Assembly (NCBI RefSeq): GCF_002835735.1
Contig: NZ_PISD01000033.1
Location: forward strand, 38,823-102,822
DNA length: 64,000 nt
Reading direction: 5' to 3'
From: Cytobacillus horneckiae
GTDB taxonomy: Bacteria; Bacillota; Bacilli; Bacillales; Cytobacillaceae
Shown here: in pieces, positions 26,918-33,856 of the stretch
Layout of the letters: each line of letters starts with the position of its first letter
How positions within the stretch are numbered: position 1 is the stretch's first letter
The notes under the pieces: model-generated
Told to the model about the DNA's origin: nothing
The model's database searches: none
What the model saw: only the letters and a program-made list of their open reading frames with translations
Made by a program: the position numbers and the translations under genes

Positions 26918-27418
26918 TCAGCCATCGATTTCTGCTTTTCGTTTACTTCTCGGCTGCTCTCTCTTTTCTAACAAACTTCCTAGCTTTGTAGTCAAAAATG
27001 TGATCATGATTGAAAAGATGACAATTCCATAGAAGCCCACTCCAATTCCGATTCCCACTCCCCCTGCAAAAAATATCATCGCTGCTGAGGTTAAACCCTT
27101 TACTTTAAATCCATTCTTCATGATCAGTCCCGCTCCAAGAAACCCCAGGCCTGAAACGATTTGGGCGGCGAGGCGCATCGGGTCCATCATCGTTCCGTTG
27201 TCAGCCGCACGCAAAAGGGTAGCACTCTCAATAGAAATGATGGTGATAAGCGTGCAGCTGACAGTCACATAAGTATAAGTCTTAATTCCTGCTGGCTTAT
27301 TATGCGAAGAACGATCCCAGCCAATAAATAATCCTAAAATCGTACTGATAAATAGACGAATATATAATTCTGCTTCTTTAAATATTGCCTGATCAGCCAG
27401 CATTTGCAGATGGTTCAA
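26918..27418 (-). CDS. MgtC/SapB family membrane protein
   Basis: 166-aa inner-membrane protein with about four to five helices. The family signature GLFIGWDRSSHNKPAGIKTY is followed by RLAAQIVSGLGFLGAGLIMK and VKGLTSAAMIFFAGGVGIGI, the hallmark blocks of MgtC/SapB. It lacks the C-terminal cytosolic domain of Salmonella MgtC. It lies second in the operon, right after the regulator and before the phosphonate importer. MgtC proteins affect Mg2+ homeostasis and phosphate uptake; a role in balancing phosphate or Mg2+ during phosphonate use is an inference from position alone. Confidence 0.88.
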   Translation of the reverse strand: MNHLQMLADQAIFKEAELYIRLFISTILGLFIGWDRSSHNKPAGIKTYTYVTVSCTLITIISIESATLLRAADNGTMMDPMRLAAQIVSGLGFLGAGLIMKNGFKVKGLTSAAMIFFAGGVGIGIGVGFYGIVIFSIMITFLTTKLGSLLEKREQPRSKRKAEIDG

Positions 27419-27439
27419 TGATAGACCTCCTCACATGTG

Positions 27440-28210
27440 TCAGCCTTGGATCCATTTCGCTTCGTTGATACCCATATGATCGGGCTTCGGAACATCGGTA
27501 ATAATAAAATCAATCTCTGATAAGAGTTCAATCTTATAATTGGCTCTGACGCCAATTTTGGTGGAATCACTCAAAATATAAGATTGCTTGGAATTCGCTA
27601 TAAATATTCTTGAAAGCATGCATTTGTCTAAATCATAGCTGGTGATTCCTGCACTCTCCTCTATGCCGTCGATTGCAATAAAGGCCTTGTCGACAAAAAA
27701 TTCCTTTGCCATAGTTTCTGCCAATGATCCGGATGTACGAAAATGATTGCCTCTTACATGTCCGCCAAGAAAGATAATCTCTCCTTTAAATAACTTCTGT
27801 TCTTCATAGCCCATCAGCTTAACTGCCAGCGGAAAAGAATTGGTGATGACTGTAATATCTTTCTTATCTTTCAGTATGGATGCCATCTGCAATGTTGTAC
27901 TTCCCTCATCAACGAAAATCACCTCTTCATCCTTCACAATCGATGCCGCTTTCTGACCTATAATGATTTTCTTATTAATATTAAGAATCTCCCTTTCAAA
28001 CATCGATAACTCATTTGGCGGAGACTCTACTTTAACTGCACCGCCATGAACTTTCTTTACTTTATTCTCATTCTCCAATTCTTCTAAATGGCGGCGAATC
28101 GTTTCAGTTGATACATTGAAATCCTTCGCCAAATCATTTACCTTAACTTGTCCAAGATGATCAACTATTTCAAAAATCCGCTTTTTTCTTTCTTCCGCTA
28201 ATAAAGACAT
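27440..28210 (-). CDS. DeoR-family transcriptional regulator of the phosphonate operon
   Basis: 256-aa DeoR/GlpR-type repressor. The N-terminal HTH is LAEERKKRIFEIVDHLGQVK then DLAKDFNVSTETIRRHLEEL (residues 26-45) and KVHGGAV. The C-terminal effector domain has DEGSTTLQMASIL, the phosphate-contacting motif, and FIAIDGIEESAGI. It is the first gene of the eight-gene run, so it likely senses a phosphorylated or phosphonate metabolite and controls its own operon through the phased repeats upstream. The effector is unknown. Confidence 0.9.
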   Translation of the reverse strand: MSLLAEERKKRIFEIVDHLGQVKVNDLAKDFNVSTETIRRHLEELENENKVKKVHGGAVKVESPPNELSMFEREILNINKKIIIGQKAASIVKDEEVIFVDEGSTTLQMASILKDKKDITVITNSFPLAVKLMGYEEQKLFKGEIIFLGGHVRGNHFRTSGSLAETMAKEFFVDKAFIAIDGIEESAGITSYDLDKCMLSRIFIANSKQSYILSDSTKIGVRANYKIELLSEIDFIITDVPKPDHMGINEAKWIQG

Positions 28211-28246
28211 ACTTGGGACTCCTTTGGTTTTCGATAAAAATATTTG

Positions 28247-28291
28247 TTGTTTTATATCGTTTTTCTTTGTTTTATGTTGTTTTTTATTATA
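28247..28291 (-). promoter_or_regulatory. Promoter -10 with phased repeats, candidate DeoR operator
   Basis: On the minus strand ATAAAACAA occurs at 28275-28267 and again at 28255-28247, exactly 20 bp apart, with a related AT-stretched copy just upstream. A TATAAT hexamer (28291-28286) precedes them, so the repeats lie across the start of transcription of the phosphonate operon. No good -35 was seen. Confidence 0.45.
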
Positions 28292-28396
28292 TAGACAAGG
28301 TTATCACATGTATATTAAGTTGTGAGACAATCTAACAAACATTTACATAAGGTTTAGAAAGTTTACGTTTTGTAAAGGAAATTTACATTTAGAGCA

Positions 28397-28425
28397 TAAA
28401 AAAAATCGCGATAATTCGCGATTCA
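28397..28425 (-). terminator. Terminator after the SnoaL-like gene
   Basis: AATCGCG / CGCGATT hairpin followed by eight T on the minus strand, next to the stop at 28429. Confidence 0.8.
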
Positions 28426-28428
28426 TCT

Positions 28429-28803
28429 TTAGCGTTCTAATTCAATATATTCTCTTAGCAGCTTCCAATCTCCAGCTTCTTTTGTAAATATAAACATACA
28501 TTTTGCAGGGAAGGATGCGCCGTCAACAAGGTTCGTTTCTGTTCCCATAACCACATATTCTTCTCCGTCTTGCCTTAAAGTAGCTGTCAGCATTTCAAAA
28601 CTTTTTTCTGCATGTTTATATTGGCTGAGAACACCATCCAAATCATAATCGTAATCATACACATCCGGTTCAGCCAAGCCGCTGTGCGCCCAGTACCCTT
28701 TGAATCTTTCAGACATCAACGACCGAATTTTATCACCATTATTACTCCTGAAACCGTCATTCCATGCAAGAAAATATGTGTCAAGCACTTCTTGAATTGT
28801 CAT
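28429..28803 (-). CDS. SnoaL/NTF2-like domain protein
   Basis: 124-aa protein with the pattern of the NTF2-like (DUF4440/SnoaL) cone fold: an N-terminal helix VLDTYFLAWNDGFRSNNGDK, then strands ending in KCMFIFTKEAGDWKLLREYI, which is the usual C-terminal strand pair. No catalytic residues can be named. It overlaps the upstream VOC gene by four bases (ATGA), so both are translated from one message. Confidence 0.65.
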   Translation of the reverse strand: MTIQEVLDTYFLAWNDGFRSNNGDKIRSLMSERFKGYWAHSGLAEPDVYDYDYDLDGVLSQYKHAEKSFEMLTATLRQDGEEYVVMGTETNLVDGASFPAKCMFIFTKEAGDWKLLREYIELER

Positions 28804-29219
28804 TGCCTCCCCTCCACTTCCGCATGAAAACCCGGACTCAACTCACTCCAAACATCAAATAAATTACCATCTAAGTCCTGAAATACAAAATTGTTGCCAG
28901 CGTGTCCGCGATCTTCAATTTCGCCAGTTGTCACTCCATTCTCTAAAAGCTCTGCATGTAGCTGTTTCAATGCCCTCAGTCCATCTACTTCGAACGTCAT
29001 TGAAAATCTTTTTTCACCATTGCTGCTCACAAAATTTGCCGTTTCCCCCTTAGTTGAAGCGACTAAAAAAAAGCTTTGATTGGCAAGACTGATAATTGCT
29101 TTATCATCATCAATATAATTAAGCTTAGCGTCTAATTTTTTGACATACCATTCAGCAGACTGATTTACACTCGATACTGGCAAATAAGTAGTCCCGACCC
29201 TTAATAATTTTTCACTCAT
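28800..29219 (-). CDS. VOC/glyoxalase family protein
   Basis: 139-aa vicinal-oxygen-chelate protein. YLPVSSVNQSAEWYVKKLDA opens and NNFVFQDLDGNLFDVWSEL closes the domain, both standard for the superfamily. The expected metal ligands His/Glu are only partly present, so activity cannot be assigned. Start at 29219 is preferred since GAGGAGGG lies at proper distance; an ATG two codons up overlaps that site. ATGA overlap with the NTF2-like gene downstream. Confidence 0.75.
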   Translation of the reverse strand: MSEKLLRVGTTYLPVSSVNQSAEWYVKKLDAKLNYIDDDKAIISLANQSFFLVASTKGETANFVSSNGEKRFSMTFEVDGLRALKQLHAELLENGVTTGEIEDRGHAGNNFVFQDLDGNLFDVWSELSPGFHAEVEGRQ

Positions 29220-29446
29220 CGACATCCCTCCTCTTCTACTTTATCTTTCTATCATTAGGTAAAAATCCCCTTCTTTCGTTAAGTCTCACTGATACATATG
29301 CTTTACTGGATTTGTGAGTTATCTTTTTCATCCTCAAATCGGCGGTTTGGCAGTTTTCTATTCTACCTTTCATCCCTAAAATAAAATAGTGGAACGCTAG
29401 CATGATTAATTCCACCAGAGACTTCTATTTTTATATTAGACTAAAC

Positions 29447-29460
29447 AGAACAAATGTTTT
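29447..29460 (+). promoter_or_regulatory. Candidate LexA (DinR) box
   Basis: AGAACAAATGTTTT agrees with the Bacillus SOS box CGAACRNRYGTTYG at 12 of 14 places and lies between a TAAACA (-35-like) and TAGAAT (-10-like, 29465-29470), in front of the DUF457 gene. Confidence 0.4.
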
Positions 29461-29511
29461 GTTGTAGAATAATAGATGGTCATGATTTTTTTAATAAAGG
29501 TGGAATGCAAA

Positions 29512-30138
29512 GTGAACGGTACAGCTCATGCAGGCATAGGAGCAGCAGCAGGATTTATAACAGCAAACGCTTTTCAATCCACTCCTGCCGAGACCCTCAT
29601 ATTAATTGGATTGGGCTCTGTTTCTGCCCTTGTTCCTGATCTTGATATTGATGGGAAATTGAGAGGGAGAATCACCTTCTCACATAAAGTCATTCAGGCT
29701 GCTGCACAATTAATTGGATTATTGATGATTTTTTATAGTCTTTATGAAGGCGATTCTATGGACAAATGGCTTGGAATTGGTATCGGGGTTGCAATGATAA
29801 CAATCTCCTCCTTATTGAAACAGCGGCATATGCTGACAGTTACAGGTGTCGGGGTTATTGCCTGCGGAGCATCCTTGCAGGAATATTGGCTCGTGCTCCT
29901 CGGTGTATATATTTTCATCGCTTCATTCGTCTCGCACCGCGGCTATACGCATTCAATAATCGGCATAGTCTTCTTTGCCGTCATTGCCTCACGGTTTGAG
30001 AGCTCTATAGGAATAAACGGTGCATACTTAGCATGTCTAACAGGATACATAAGCCATTTGGCCGCAGACATGAAGTTTCTTCCCTTCAATAAACGAGGAA
30101 TTAAGCTATTCCTTCCCGTATCCTCAAAAGAAATTTAA
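29512..30138 (+). CDS. YdjM/DUF457 family membrane-bound metal-dependent hydrolase
   Basis: 208-aa membrane protein of the LexA-regulated YdjM type (DUF457). The metal-binding residues appear in order: His in GTAHAGIGAAAGF, VPDLDIDGK, VSHRGYTHSIIG and YISHLAADMKF, separated by membrane helices. The GTG at 29512 is chosen since AAAGGTGG precedes it and the family begins at this His motif. A LexA-like box lies upstream. Hydrolase activity is annotation by family; substrate unknown. Confidence 0.8.
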   Translation: MNGTAHAGIGAAAGFITANAFQSTPAETLILIGLGSVSALVPDLDIDGKLRGRITFSHKVIQAAAQLIGLLMIFYSLYEGDSMDKWLGIGIGVAMITISSLLKQRHMLTVTGVGVIACGASLQEYWLVLLGVYIFIASFVSHRGYTHSIIGIVFFAVIASRFESSIGINGAYLACLTGYISHLAADMKFLPFNKRGIKLFLPVSSKEI

Positions 30139-30164
30139 GAGAGCCTGATTCCGGCTCTCTTTTT
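30138..30164 (+). terminator. Terminator after the DUF457 gene
   Basis: AGAGAGCC / GGCTCTCT stem with a 7-base loop and T-rich tail, starting in the stop codon. Confidence 0.85.
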
Positions 30165-30280
30165 CTAATGATTCTAATTGATAAAATGAGGAATAAGTTG
30201 AGGATAAAGTACTTTTTTCAGGTTGAATTGAAACTCTTTTCAATACCCATTCGTATTTATTTTTAAAGGAGGATGGCCTT

Positions 30281-30829
30281 ATGAAAAAAACACTCTTACT
30301 GGCTGCCTTGCTCTTAATTATCCTCTCAGGTTGCAATAAATTGGATACATCTAATCTAAAAGTGAAGGAGCCTGAAGATGAGGCGACTGATCATCAAATT
30401 AAAAATCGTCCCATTACTTATGTAGCCGATACATTAGAGGATGGCCTTAATGCCTTGCCATTTGATGTGGTGTTACCTGAGAATCTCCCATTTGAAGCTG
30501 CCCCTTTTGAAGCGCCGATGATTATGGATTTGAATCATGATGGAAGAATGCTGATGGCTCACTTTAAAGCTTACGATAAAGGCAACAAAGAGATTATGCT
30601 TCTTATTCAAACTGATTTCCCTGTAGTCGAAAGCTCCGTACCTGAATCTGAAAAAATTGAACTGTACAACGAAATGAAAGGGTTCTATAGTAAAAACTCG
30701 ATTGCTTTTCAACTAAAAGATGTAGCCTACAGCCTTATATACATGAACGAAACCATCACTCCGGCAGAACATAAAGAAGAATTAATCCAGCTAGCCAATC
30801 AAATCATTGATAAAAAACAAGGAGCCTAA
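30281..30829 (+). CDS. Lipoprotein of unknown function
   Basis: 182-aa exported lipoprotein: MKKTLLLAALLLIILSGC is a signal sequence with lipobox LSGC. The mature part contains LNALPFDVVLPENLPFE and later a YSKNSIAFQLKDVAYSLIYM strand, like the DUF4367-type domains of sporulation-associated lipoproteins, but this is a loose resemblance. AAAGGAGG precedes the start. It ends in its own terminator. Confidence 0.7.
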   Translation: MKKTLLLAALLLIILSGCNKLDTSNLKVKEPEDEATDHQIKNRPITYVADTLEDGLNALPFDVVLPENLPFEAAPFEAPMIMDLNHDGRMLMAHFKAYDKGNKEIMLLIQTDFPVVESSVPESEKIELYNEMKGFYSKNSIAFQLKDVAYSLIYMNETITPAEHKEELIQLANQIIDKKQGA

Positions 30830-30842
30830 ATGGTTCCTTTTT
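30819..30842 (+). terminator. Terminator overlapping the lipoprotein stop codon
   Basis: AAGGAGCC / GGTTCCTT stem (one G-T) followed by T-rich sequence. Confidence 0.75.
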
Positions 30843-30882
30843 ATATTTTTCGGGTATAGAACACTAAAGGAGGCGATAAAGA

Positions 30883-31113
30883 ATGACACTTGTTTTAACC
30901 TTTCTCATTTATCCAACTATCGTTCTTGCTGTCTCGATTATTGGTACTGTGTACATTCGCAAATGGGTTGTATTCCCAATCATTACAGCAATTATATTTA
31001 CGATACTTACGCTGGCTCTTTATGATCCTTCATTCTTTATATGGACGGCGGTATATATTGCTCTTTCAGCAATTACCGCCTTTGGCACCAAATTTTTCCA
31101 TCAAAGATATTAA
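30883..31113 (+). CDS. DUF2651 family small membrane protein
   Basis: 76-aa protein with two to three hydrophobic helices: PTIVLAVSIIGTVYIRKW, VFPIITAIIFTILTLALYD and IWTAVYIALSAITAF. The YDPSFFIW segment and overall layout fit the DUF2651 family of Bacillus membrane proteins. Start after AAAGGAGG. Function unknown. Confidence 0.75.
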   Translation: MTLVLTFLIYPTIVLAVSIIGTVYIRKWVVFPIITAIIFTILTLALYDPSFFIWTAVYIALSAITAFGTKFFHQRY

Positions 31114-31145
31114 TCAGGAGCTTCACTTACAGCTCCTGATTTTTG
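31113..31145. terminator. Bidirectional terminator between converging genes
   Basis: ATCAGGAGC / GCTCCTGAT 9-bp stem, T run on the plus side; it overlaps the last codons of the converging DUF1801 gene. Confidence 0.8.
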
Positions 31146-31558
31146 TTTTGCTTTTCTTGCACGTTAACAGTGTACTCAATTAATTCCTTTAGTACCTCTT
31201 CGTCAACATCTGCCAGCTTATTTATATACACACATGCTTTTCCTGTAGTATGCTTACCGAATTTCGCTAATAGCTGTTCTCTCTCTTCATCCCCTGTTGC
31301 TAAATATAAACTGATTTTTGCTTTTCGCGGCGAAAATCCAGCTAGCGGTGCGTCCCCTTCATGACCAGTTGCGTACTTATAATGATATGAACCAAACCCT
31401 ATAATACTTGCTCCCCACATCTTTGCAGGATAGCCTGTTGTTTCGGAAAAAATATCTAATAAACGATAGGCATCCTCTTTTTTCTTCAAGCTTTCAACCG
31501 ATTCTATAAATTCAATAACACTGCGATCATTTTCCGTTGTTTTTATTTTATACGCCAT
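31127..31558 (-). CDS. DUF1801 domain protein
   Basis: 143-aa cytosolic protein of the DUF1801/YdhG-like family, recognised by the conserved KMWGASIIGFGSYHYKY, GFSPRKAKISLYL and LAKFGKHTTGKACVYI segments. Proteins of this family have an iron-chaperone-like (frataxin-like) fold, but no function is proven. It converges with the DUF2651 gene, sharing the terminator. Confidence 0.8.
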   Translation of the reverse strand: MAYKIKTTENDRSVIEFIESVESLKKKEDAYRLLDIFSETTGYPAKMWGASIIGFGSYHYKYATGHEGDAPLAGFSPRKAKISLYLATGDEEREQLLAKFGKHTTGKACVYINKLADVDEEVLKELIEYTVNVQEKQNKNQEL

Positions 31559-31678
31559 ATTGCATCCTCCATTTTCTTTTTATAATCATTCGTCTTCCTC
31601 TTTATTTTATCCTTCTAAAAGGAGAAACGAAACTTTTCTTTTCCATATACGTAAATAATTTCAAAGGAGGGAAACCAA

Positions 31679-32155
31679 TTGAAAAAATGGATGACTATCA
31701 TTTTAATATCTATCATCAGCTTTGGATTGGCATCATGCTCGAATCAAGATGATGCAGCAGTTGAGGACTTTGTGAGGGAGTATAAGGTTGAGCAGTACAC
31801 AGTGACAGACCCAATGAACCCGCCTGATGAAGTAATTCTAACGGAAAGTATGGAAAAGTATTTATCTGAGGATGCCTATATCAACCTTGCCGCCAACCGC
31901 TTCTATAGTGTTGCTCCTGATTTAGCTAAAAAACTAAATGCATCGATTGAATTAAAAGATATCACCCTCGAAGAAGTAAAAACTGAAGCCGGCGTTACTA
32001 GCTATAAATACAGCTTAGAGCTTCTTTTCGATAATGGCACAAAAACGGAAACAGTTGAACGGAAAGGCGAACTTTCCATTACAACTGCTGAAGAATTTGT
32101 GATTACTCGCGATTGGGAAAATAAAATTACAGAAATCTGGGGAGAGAAATTTTAG
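31679..32155 (+). CDS. Lipoprotein of unknown function with TTG start
   Basis: 158-aa exported lipoprotein. TTG at 31679 is the start: AAAGGAGGG lies seven bases upstream and only this start gives a complete signal sequence ending in the lipobox LASC. The mature chain resembles small DUF-type lipoproteins in which a beta-sheet domain ends with RDWENKITEIWGEKF. Function unknown. Its last four bases overlap the end of the convergent DCC-family gene. Confidence 0.7.
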   Translation: MKKWMTIILISIISFGLASCSNQDDAAVEDFVREYKVEQYTVTDPMNPPDEVILTESMEKYLSEDAYINLAANRFYSVAPDLAKKLNASIELKDITLEEVKTEAGVTSYKYSLELLFDNGTKTETVERKGELSITTAEEFVITRDWENKITEIWGEKF

Positions 32156-32544
32156 TCTAAAAACCGCTTACGCTCATCTGGTGTTGGAAGCATACAGCTC
32201 TCCTTCCTGCCAAACCATTTGTACCTGTTTTTTGCAATTAGCTGATAAAACGCATCACGAATGGGCTTTGGCAGTACAATCAAGCCATACAACAGCTTCC
32301 ACCCCCCAGGCAAATGTTTAAAAACATGAAGGGCAGCAGATGACCGGTCATAATATTTTTCGCCATCAACGAAAATAAAACTATCAGTATCTTCTGGCAC
32401 ACCATGCTTTTTCAGCAGCTTCTGCCCTGATTCACTTTGTAAAGAGGCAAACTGAAAAACAGCCTGATGATCACGCTTAATAATAAACTGAACACTGCGA
32501 TCACAAAAATTACATACACCATCAAATAAAATCACTTTTTTCAT
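32152..32544 (-). CDS. DCC-family thiol-disulfide oxidoreductase-like protein (YuxK-like)
   Basis: 130-aa DUF393 protein. The family name-giving motif DxxCxxC is LFDGVCNFCDRSVQFII at residues 6-22, within a thioredoxin-like fold; FIFVDGEKYYDRSSAALHVF and LIVLPKPIRDAFYQLIAKNR are also standard. Redox activity is presumed from the CxxC. Convergent with and overlapping the lipoprotein gene by four bases. Confidence 0.88.
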   Translation of the reverse strand: MKKVILFDGVCNFCDRSVQFIIKRDHQAVFQFASLQSESGQKLLKKHGVPEDTDSFIFVDGEKYYDRSSAALHVFKHLPGGWKLLYGLIVLPKPIRDAFYQLIAKNRYKWFGRKESCMLPTPDERKRFLD

Positions 32545-32656
32545 GCTGTACCCTCCTCTACTCTTATATTACCACCCATACTGTTGATAAAACAAAAGAC
32601 TAAGAGGTTTAAACGCTTCACCTTCTAAAAATAGGGTTTGATGCTTTATTTTAAGA

Positions 32657-32760
32657 GACGTGTTTGCTCTTTTGGACGGTGTTCGTCACTTTATTTAGGG
32701 CTTAAAGTGACGTTTGAGCGTTTTGGGACAAGGTTCGCCACTTTATTAGGACTCTTCTTG
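32657..32760. repeat. Two degenerate 52-bp intergenic repeat units
   Basis: Units starting GACGTGTTTGC at 32657 and GACGTTTGAGC at 32709 are 52 bp apart and share TTTTGG, GTTCG(T/C)CACTTTATT. The first unit and the start of the second form a 9-bp dyad GTCACTTTA / TAAAGTGAC (32685-32711), also present near 7.1 kb. Confidence 0.6.
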
Positions 32761-32780
32761 ATGAAACTAAAAACCAGCAT

Positions 32781-33113
32781 TCATTTCCATATCTCTTTCG
32801 CTTTATCTAGCCCTTCGAAGCTGATTGGATATCGCTGCATTGAAGACGGGCAAATTTTATTATATTGTTTAATTTTCATATTAATTTCGATCATGTCATT
32901 TTTTTCTTTTGCATCATGGATGAGCATAGTGATTTCTTTTTGCAATTCCAGCCATGGCGGGAGGAAACCTGCATCCTTCGCGATTTTTTGGAAGTTTTGA
33001 AAAACATCCCGTTGAAAATAATTTTTAGGAAGCGGCTTCCCTTGACCAGGCAGCTTCGTCATTTCAGAATTTTTCATAATATCACCAATTAGATCATTAA
33101 ATTTTTCATCCAT
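32781..33113 (-). CDS. DUF1992 family protein (DnaJ-subfamily C member 28-like)
   Basis: 110-aa protein matching DUF1992: LIGDIMKNSEMTKLPGQGKP near the start, then DAGFLPPWLELQKEI and the helix AKEKNDMIEINMKIKQYNKI. The family is widespread and uncharacterised. A purine-rich ribosome site GGGGGT lies upstream. Stands alone next to the 52-bp repeats. Confidence 0.82.
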   Translation of the reverse strand: MDEKFNDLIGDIMKNSEMTKLPGQGKPLPKNYFQRDVFQNFQKIAKDAGFLPPWLELQKEITMLIHDAKEKNDMIEINMKIKQYNKICPSSMQRYPISFEGLDKAKEIWK

Positions 33114-33199
33114 ATGATTACCCCCTTAGTTTTTCCTAACTATAGAGTATCCTATATTCATCCAAATATAGACAATAATTTGTGTGAATTTTATGACAT

Positions 33200-33763
33200 T
33201 TAACTAATTCCTTTACAGAATTTTAACCTTGCTTCATATTGTTCTTTCGTTTGAAACATCCCTAATTGATTGCATGTTTCTACTGCAAATTCCGCAAAGG
33301 CTGTTCCTTTTGCTGTTATTACATGGTGCCAAACAGCTATGTCCTCACCTGTGTAGTTGGCTCCTGCAAATAACTCGATATTCTTTTCATATGTATGTGT
33401 CAGACACGTAAATGATCCCCCGTGCAAAACTCCAGCCTTGCCAAGTAAAAGTGCTGATGCACAGATGGATGCGATTAAGATTGAGTGGTTAACTGCAGAT
33501 TGCAGCAATGCACTTACCGTCTCATTCTCCAGTACTTCAGCTATTCCATCTCCACCAGAAATGAGGATAAGATTAAATTGCGTAACATCTACTTCTGCTA
33601 CGCTGCAATCGGCCATCACCTTAAGCCCTCCCAAGCTGGTGACAGCTTCACCAGTCACAGTGGACGTGACGATTTCCGCCTTTCCTATTTTTCGCAATAG
33701 AAACAGCACATGCCCAATCTCGAAATCGGCAAATTCCGGGTATGCTAAAAATAAAACTCTCAT
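33200..33763 (-). CDS. DJ-1/PfpI family protein
   Basis: 187-aa member of the class I glutamine amidotransferase-like superfamily, DJ-1/PfpI branch. VLFLAYPEFADFEIG begins the fold, LILISGGDG and ASICASALLLGKAG form the nucleophile-elbow region with the conserved Cys, and a His-Glu-like AVWHHVITAKGTAFAEFAVE follows. Could act as a glyoxalase III, chaperone or hydrolase; not decidable. Start at 33763 follows AAGGAGGAAA. Confidence 0.85.
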   Translation of the reverse strand: MRVLFLAYPEFADFEIGHVLFLLRKIGKAEIVTSTVTGEAVTSLGGLKVMADCSVAEVDVTQFNLILISGGDGIAEVLENETVSALLQSAVNHSILIASICASALLLGKAGVLHGGSFTCLTHTYEKNIELFAGANYTGEDIAVWHHVITAKGTAFAEFAVETCNQLGMFQTKEQYEARLKFCKGIS

Positions 33764-33810
33764 AATCCATTTCCTCCTTCCTTCATTTAATATTAGTACA
33801 ATAGCCAAAT

Positions 33811-33842
33811 AAAAAAAAACCGTTCTAAATAATAGAACGATT
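33811..33842 (-). terminator. Terminator after the R2lox gene
   Basis: CGTTCTA / TAGAACG stem followed by nine T on the minus strand. Confidence 0.8.
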
Positions 33843-33856
33843 TCACCTGAAAGCTT

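Noticed and set aside
33357..33812. 151-codon plus-strand frame opposite the DJ-1/PfpI gene
   Set aside because: Shadow of the PfpI-like gene, which has its own ribosome site and motifs.
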